Assembly (NCBI GenBank): GCA_965208275.1
Contig: OZ242331.1
Coordinates: forward strand, 2,604,001 to 2,668,000
DNA: 64,000 nucleotides
Direction: 5' to 3'
Origin: Bin5 sp022827195
GTDB lineage: Bacteria > Chloroflexota > Anaerolineae > Caldilineales > Caldilineaceae
Part shown: positions 60,051-64,000 of the stretch, one piece after another
Layout of the letters: each line of letters begins with the position of its first letter
Numbering within the stretch: the first letter of the stretch is position 1
Notes under the pieces: generated by a model
What the model was told of the DNA's origin: nothing
What the model saw: the letters and a program-made list of their open reading frames with translations, nothing else
Databases searched by the model: none
Translations under genes and position numbers: made by a program

Positions 60051-62894
60051 ATGAGCGGCCGAACGGTCATACTGACGCACGAACACGCTGACTTTGACGC
60101 CATTGCGTCCCTGCTAGGCGCGTCCCTGCTCTTTTCTGAAGCGCAGCCTGTGCTCCCTCACAAGATTAAACGGAACGTTGCCGGTTTTCTGTCGCTTTAT
60201 CTCAATCAGTTTCCCTTTGTAGAGCCGCGGCATTTGCCGCGCGGTCGTGTTGAGCGGGCAGTTCTGGTCGACACGCGAAGCTACAACGCGGTGAAAGGGA
60301 TGGACGAGAGCACCGACTTTCTGGTCGTTGACCATCATTCGGCAGCGCACCCTCTTCCGCCGGGCTGGGCGGTTTGGCAGGAGTCGCTGGGGCCGCACAC
60401 GACCGGTGCCAACGCCACTCTTTTCGTTGAGCGGCTGATGCATCAAAACCGGAGGCTGTCTTCGCTCACCTCCACGCTGCTTGCCCTGGGCATCTATGAG
60501 GATACCGGTAGTTTGCTCTATGCGTCGACAACACATCGGGACATTCGCTGCGCCGCCTGGCTCGTGGAGCAGGGAGCGCGGCTGGAGGTGGTTCGCCGCT
60601 ATCTTCACTATCCTCCGACCTTGGCGCAACAGGAGTTGACCGCCCAGTTAACGGAGAGTGCCGAGCACTTGACAATAGCGGGTCGAAATATAGTCTTTGC
60701 CGTAGCCGAGGCGCACAAATATGAGGATGAGCTGAGCGGGCCGGCGCAGGGGTTGATGGACCTGTTCGACCCGGACGCCTTATTCCTTATCGTAGACATG
60801 GGGCCCCACATTCAGGTTGTCGCCCGTAGCAGCACCGACGCAGTAGATGTTGGCATGGTTGCCGAGCGTCTCGGCGGCGGCGGACACAGGCGAGCCGCGG
60901 CCGCGTTGCTGCAAGGTACAACCCTGGCGGAGGTCAGGCGCCGGATCGTCGACCTGATTCAAGAAGATGCGAGTCCACCTGCGACCGTTTCCCAGATCAT
61001 GAGTCGCGGCCGGCCACATACGCTGGACGAGGAGATGCCAGTCGGGGAGGCGATGGATCTGATGAAGCGTTACGGTCATGAAGGCTTCCCTGTCCTGCGC
61101 AAGGGAGGCATTGGCCGCGGACAGCTGGCGGGAATCCTGACGCGGCGAGACGCCGACCGCGCGCTAAACCATCGCCTGGGCACGCTACCGGTGCAGAAGA
61201 TAATGCGCCAGGGGAGCCACGCTATCGGTGCCGACGCGCCCGTTGGTGAGCTGCATCGGCTGATGGTCGAAAGCGGGTGGGGCCAGATCCCGGTTGTGGA
61301 CGAAGCGGGCGCGCTGACGGGCATCGTAACACGCACAGATCTACTTAAGCTGTGGGGGGAGGAAGGGGAGGCGCAGGCGCAGATTCCAGACGTCAGCCGT
61401 GAACTTGAGCAGGCCTTGACCGAGTCGCAGCACAGGCTTCTGGGAATGGTCGGCGGGACGGCGACCGAGATGGGATATGCTGTGTACATCGTTGGCGGGT
61501 TTGTGAGGGACCTGATTCTGGACCGCGCAAACACTGGCCGAAAGTCTTCTTCGATCGACATGGACCTGGTGGTGGAAGGCGACGCCATCCTCCTGGCGGA
61601 GCAGATACAGGCGAACTGCGGTGGACGCCTCGTCACGCACGGCCGCTTCGGCACTGCCAAATGGATTCTTGACGAATCGGAGTATCCGCTAAATTGGGGA
61701 GACCTGCAGTCGCCAGGCCAGGAAGGGGGTCAGGAGGGTCTTCCGGCGCATTTCGACTTCGTAACCGCGCGCACAGAGTTCTATACGGAGCCTACCGTGC
61801 TGCCGACCGTCGAGCAGGGAAGCATAAAGCTAGACCTGCACCGGAGGGATTTCACGATCAATACCCTGGCCATTGCGCTGACGCCTGACCGATGGGGTGA
61901 TCTGTTGGATTTCTACGGGGGCCTGACGGATCTGCGCACTGGACAGGTGCGCGTTTTGCACAGTTTGAGTTTTGTTGACGACCCGACGCGCATCTTGCGA
62001 GCCGTCAGATACGAACAGCGCTTCGGGTTCAGCATCGAGACGCGAACTGAGGAGCACTTGCTGGACGCGGTGCCCCTGCTGGAGCGAGTCACGGCGGCGC
62101 GCTTTCGACAGGAGTTAGACCGGATCTTCCAGGAAGCAAGACCGGAAGAAGCGATATTGCGGTTAGACGAATTGGGCGTGCTCAAGCAGATTCATTCCGA
62201 CTTGCGGGCAGGCGCGGCATTTGCTCGGAACTGCGCTGCGCTGCGAACCAGACTGACTGCAATGCATCAGTTCAGCGACCAGATGGAGGCATGTGAGTCC
62301 GGTTTCTATTCGGATGAGGGCCGGGAGAAAGTTGAGGCGGCGGCGACGGCGAGAGTTGCTCACATGGCAAGCGGCGAATCAGGCTTGGAGGCCCCTGTTG
62401 AACGGCTCTATTGGGGGGTTCTCATCTACGATCTGCTGCCCTCGGAGCTTGAAATCGATAGGAGTCCGTCCGACGTAGAGTTGGCATTGAGCGAAAGGTT
62501 CAGGTTGCGCGGCGAGACTCGCCGGCTGACGAGACAGCTTCGGCAGTTGAAGATGAGTTTGCCGCTTCTGGCCGGAAAGAAAACGGTTCCAAGTACGGTT
62601 GTACATATCTTGGACCAAGCGCAACCGGCGGCCCGAGTGCTGCTTTCAATTCTGGAAGTTGACCCGATTTTGCGAGAGCGCTTGCTGTGCTATGCGCAGA
62701 CATGGCGTCACGTCAGCCCTTCGATGGACGGTAAAGACCTGGAGAAGCTCGGCTTGAAACCTGGCCCGCTTTACGGAGAGATCCTGCGCAGATTGCGTGC
62801 GGCACTGCTTGATGGAGATGTGCAAGCAGGAGCGGCCGAATGGGAGTTCGCCAAAGGAATCGTGAGTGAGAAGTTGGAAAAGTCGTTCGAATAG
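60051..62894 (+). CDS. DHH-CBS-tRNA nucleotidyltransferase fusion protein
   Basis: A 947-residue three-part enzyme. The N-terminal DHH phosphoesterase (1-310) has HADFDAIAS, VVDHHS and the DHHA1-type GGGGHRRAA. A pair of CBS domains (about 313-430) follows, with IMSRGRPHTLDEEMPVGEAM and VVDEAGALTGIVTRTDLLKLW. The C-terminal part is a poly(A)/CCA-polymerase head with GGFVRDLIL and SIDMDLVVEGD supplying the two metal-binding Asp residues, plus RRDFTINTLAI. It probably adds CCA or A to tRNA ends and may also cleave nanoRNA or dinucleotides, with CBS nucleotide sensing. Related fusions are known in a few phyla. No other CCA enzyme is in the window. Confidence 0.9.
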   Translation: MSGRTVILTHEHADFDAIASLLGASLLFSEAQPVLPHKIKRNVAGFLSLYLNQFPFVEPRHLPRGRVERAVLVDTRSYNAVKGMDESTDFLVVDHHSAAHPLPPGWAVWQESLGPHTTGANATLFVERLMHQNRRLSSLTSTLLALGIYEDTGSLLYASTTHRDIRCAAWLVEQGARLEVVRRYLHYPPTLAQQELTAQLTESAEHLTIAGRNIVFAVAEAHKYEDELSGPAQGLMDLFDPDALFLIVDMGPHIQVVARSSTDAVDVGMVAERLGGGGHRRAAAALLQGTTLAEVRRRIVDLIQEDASPPATVSQIMSRGRPHTLDEEMPVGEAMDLMKRYGHEGFPVLRKGGIGRGQLAGILTRRDADRALNHRLGTLPVQKIMRQGSHAIGADAPVGELHRLMVESGWGQIPVVDEAGALTGIVTRTDLLKLWGEEGEAQAQIPDVSRELEQALTESQHRLLGMVGGTATEMGYAVYIVGGFVRDLILDRANTGRKSSSIDMDLVVEGDAILLAEQIQANCGGRLVTHGRFGTAKWILDESEYPLNWGDLQSPGQEGGQEGLPAHFDFVTARTEFYTEPTVLPTVEQGSIKLDLHRRDFTINTLAIALTPDRWGDLLDFYGGLTDLRTGQVRVLHSLSFVDDPTRILRAVRYEQRFGFSIETRTEEHLLDAVPLLERVTAARFRQELDRIFQEARPEEAILRLDELGVLKQIHSDLRAGAAFARNCAALRTRLTAMHQFSDQMEACESGFYSDEGREKVEAAATARVAHMASGESGLEAPVERLYWGVLIYDLLPSELEIDRSPSDVELALSERFRLRGETRRLTRQLRQLKMSLPLLAGKKTVPSTVVHILDQAQPAARVLLSILEVDPILRERLLCYAQTWRHVSPSMDGKDLEKLGLKPGPLYGEILRRLRAALLDGDVQAGAAEWEFAKGIVSEKLEKSFE

Positions 62895-62927
62895 ACTCCA
62901 GTGCGACGCGCCAAGGGAAGACAATCG

Positions 62928-64000
62928 ATGAGAATTTCCGCAGTCAGACCGATACTCGCTCAGGGAGAGCGCCGCATATTCGTATTCGTCAAGGTGGAGA
63001 CCGACCAGGCGGGGCTGGTTGGCTGGGGTGAGGCTACAGTCGAGGGAAAGCCGCGGGCGGTAGCCGGATGCGTCAAGGACATGGAGCCGATGGTATTGGG
63101 GTATGACCCGCTGGAGGTGGAGCATTGCTGGCAGGTACTCTACCGCGGCGGCTTCTGGCGACAGGGGATCATCGGCCTGTCGGCCCTTTCCGGAATCGAC
63201 CAGGCGCTTTGGGACATAAAGGGCAAGGAGGCGGGGAAGCCGATCTATGAACTATTGGGCGGCAAGGTGCGGGAGCGGGTGCGAATGTACACGCACTTTG
63301 GCGGCAGTACGCCGGAGGAAATGGCCCGGAGCGCGCGGTCCAAAGCGGATAAAGGCTGGAACGCGATCAAGACGGTGCCTGTTCCGATTACAAACATAGT
63401 GGATGGGCCGGCCGTTTTGGACGAGGCCGAGGCCGGCTTGCGGGCTGTTCGGGAGGCTGTCGGGAACGACGTGGACATCCTGCTGGATATGCACGGGCGG
63501 GTAACGCCGCAGATGGCGATTCGCTACGCGCGACGATTTGAACCGTATGAGCCGTTCTTCATGGAAGAGCCTGTACAGGCGGAGAACCCGGCGGCAATGG
63601 CCCAGGTGGCCAAGGCCACGAACATTCCGATCGCCACCGGCGAGCGGCTCCTCACGCGATGGGGGTTCCGCGAGATTCTTGAGACCGGTGCGGCCAGCCT
63701 GCTGCAGCCGGACGCGTGCCATGCAGGCGGCATAAGTGAAGTGCGGCGGATCGGCGCGCAGGCCGAAGTCTATTATGCGGGACTTGCGCCCCACAATCCC
63801 TATGGCCCTATATCGACCGCGGCCTGTGTTCAGGTAGATTTTGCGACGCCCAACTTTGTCATTCAGGAGATGGTGGACCCGGATGACATGCCGATTTCGA
63901 TGACAGAGTTTGTCGAAGAGCCGTTGAAGGTGGTTGACGGCCATATCTTGCCGCCGGACAGACCGGGCCTCGGCGTTGAGCTTGATGAAGCCGCCTGCGC
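62928..64000 (+). CDS. mandelate racemase-family sugar-acid dehydratase (3' end outside window)
   Basis: The frame runs from ATG 62928 to the right edge without a stop, about 357 codons, so only the last part is missing. AAGGGAAG precedes the ATG. Segments show the galactonate-dehydratase-type enolase-superfamily barrel: AIKTVPVP for the KxK-type catalytic strand, metal ligands in DILLDMHGRV, FFMEEPV and ATGERL, and the general-acid His in LAPHNPYGP. It should dehydrate a sugar acid, as with the gene at 3143. It follows the tRNA nucleotidyltransferase by 33 bases. Confidence 0.88.
   Translation, partial: MRISAVRPILAQGERRIFVFVKVETDQAGLVGWGEATVEGKPRAVAGCVKDMEPMVLGYDPLEVEHCWQVLYRGGFWRQGIIGLSALSGIDQALWDIKGKEAGKPIYELLGGKVRERVRMYTHFGGSTPEEMARSARSKADKGWNAIKTVPVPITNIVDGPAVLDEAEAGLRAVREAVGNDVDILLDMHGRVTPQMAIRYARRFEPYEPFFMEEPVQAENPAAMAQVAKATNIPIATGERLLTRWGFREILETGAASLLQPDACHAGGISEVRRIGAQAEVYYAGLAPHNPYGPISTAACVQVDFATPNFVIQEMVDPDDMPISMTEFVEEPLKVVDGHILPPDRPGLGVELDEAAC

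Overview
The window reads as a GC-rich bacterial chromosome segment, most likely from an uncultured member of the Chloroflexota (Anaerolineae/Caldilineae-like). This is an inference from family resemblance. The supporting signs are a secreted protein with a Thr/Pro-rich linker and a terminal 'YLPVV' tail, a two-half type phosphofructokinase, a COG3375-type acetyltransferase, a DUF6504 protein, and a DHH-CBS-nucleotidyltransferase fusion. There are no phage genes, insertion sequences or CRISPR arrays. One tRNA (Leu-GAG) is present.

Layout. 1-4282: the end of a phosphofructokinase, a methyltransferase and a small phosphatase, then a quinone oxidoreductase and an enolase-superfamily dehydratase on the minus strand. 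4551-7381: a PP2C-like phosphatase, a gene-free block of about 980 bases with 10-base tandem repeats, a small P-loop protein and a DinB-family protein. 7438-21116: a long plus-strand inositol-catabolism island with iolB, iolC, iolE, an SDR, a Gfo/Idh dehydrogenase, iolD, two Uma2 nucleases, iolA and three more Gfo/Idh oxidoreductases. 21543-30771: a secreted glycoside-hydrolase-like protein, DUF6504 and an MFS transporter, then an HpaI-type aldolase, a covalent-flavin-type amine oxidase, purine nucleoside phosphorylase and a double GNAT protein. 31168-45000: housekeeping genes (proS, CoA-binding protein, fadD, tRNA-Leu, eno, cysteine desulfurase), a TPR protein, an SLC13-type transporter and a large STAND/TPR protein. 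45030-52284: groESL under a CIRCE element, an FmdE-like protein, mnmA, small membrane proteins and two GNAT proteins. 52346-64000: a glycosyltransferase with rmlD, a YheT-like hydrolase, an AOS-family aminotransferase, a quinate-dehydrogenase-like protein, an 8-oxoguanine-deaminase-like amidohydrolase, the DHH/CBS/CCA fusion and a second, truncated enolase-superfamily dehydratase.

How the genes work together. The island covers most steps from inositol to acetyl-CoA: Gfo/Idh oxidation, IolE dehydration, IolD ring opening, IolB isomerisation, IolC phosphorylation and IolA semialdehyde oxidation. No IolJ aldolase or sugar transporter is visible. The extra oxidoreductases suggest several inositol isomers or other cyclitols and sugars are used. 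Enolase-superfamily sugar-acid dehydratases at both ends of the window, the HpaI aldolase and the glycosidase fit a carbohydrate-scavenging lifestyle.

The less ordinary features are: a remnant of the iolD 3' end between two diverged Uma2 genes, showing an old duplication/deletion; two perfect inverted repeats that look like operators, one in the inositol island and one over the -35 box of the tRNA-Leu promoter; a repeat-rich gene-free block with three separate 10-base periodic arrays and an 18-base palindrome; and a possible small Arg-rich protein antisense to the fmdE-like gene. I found no system I can confidently call wholly new.
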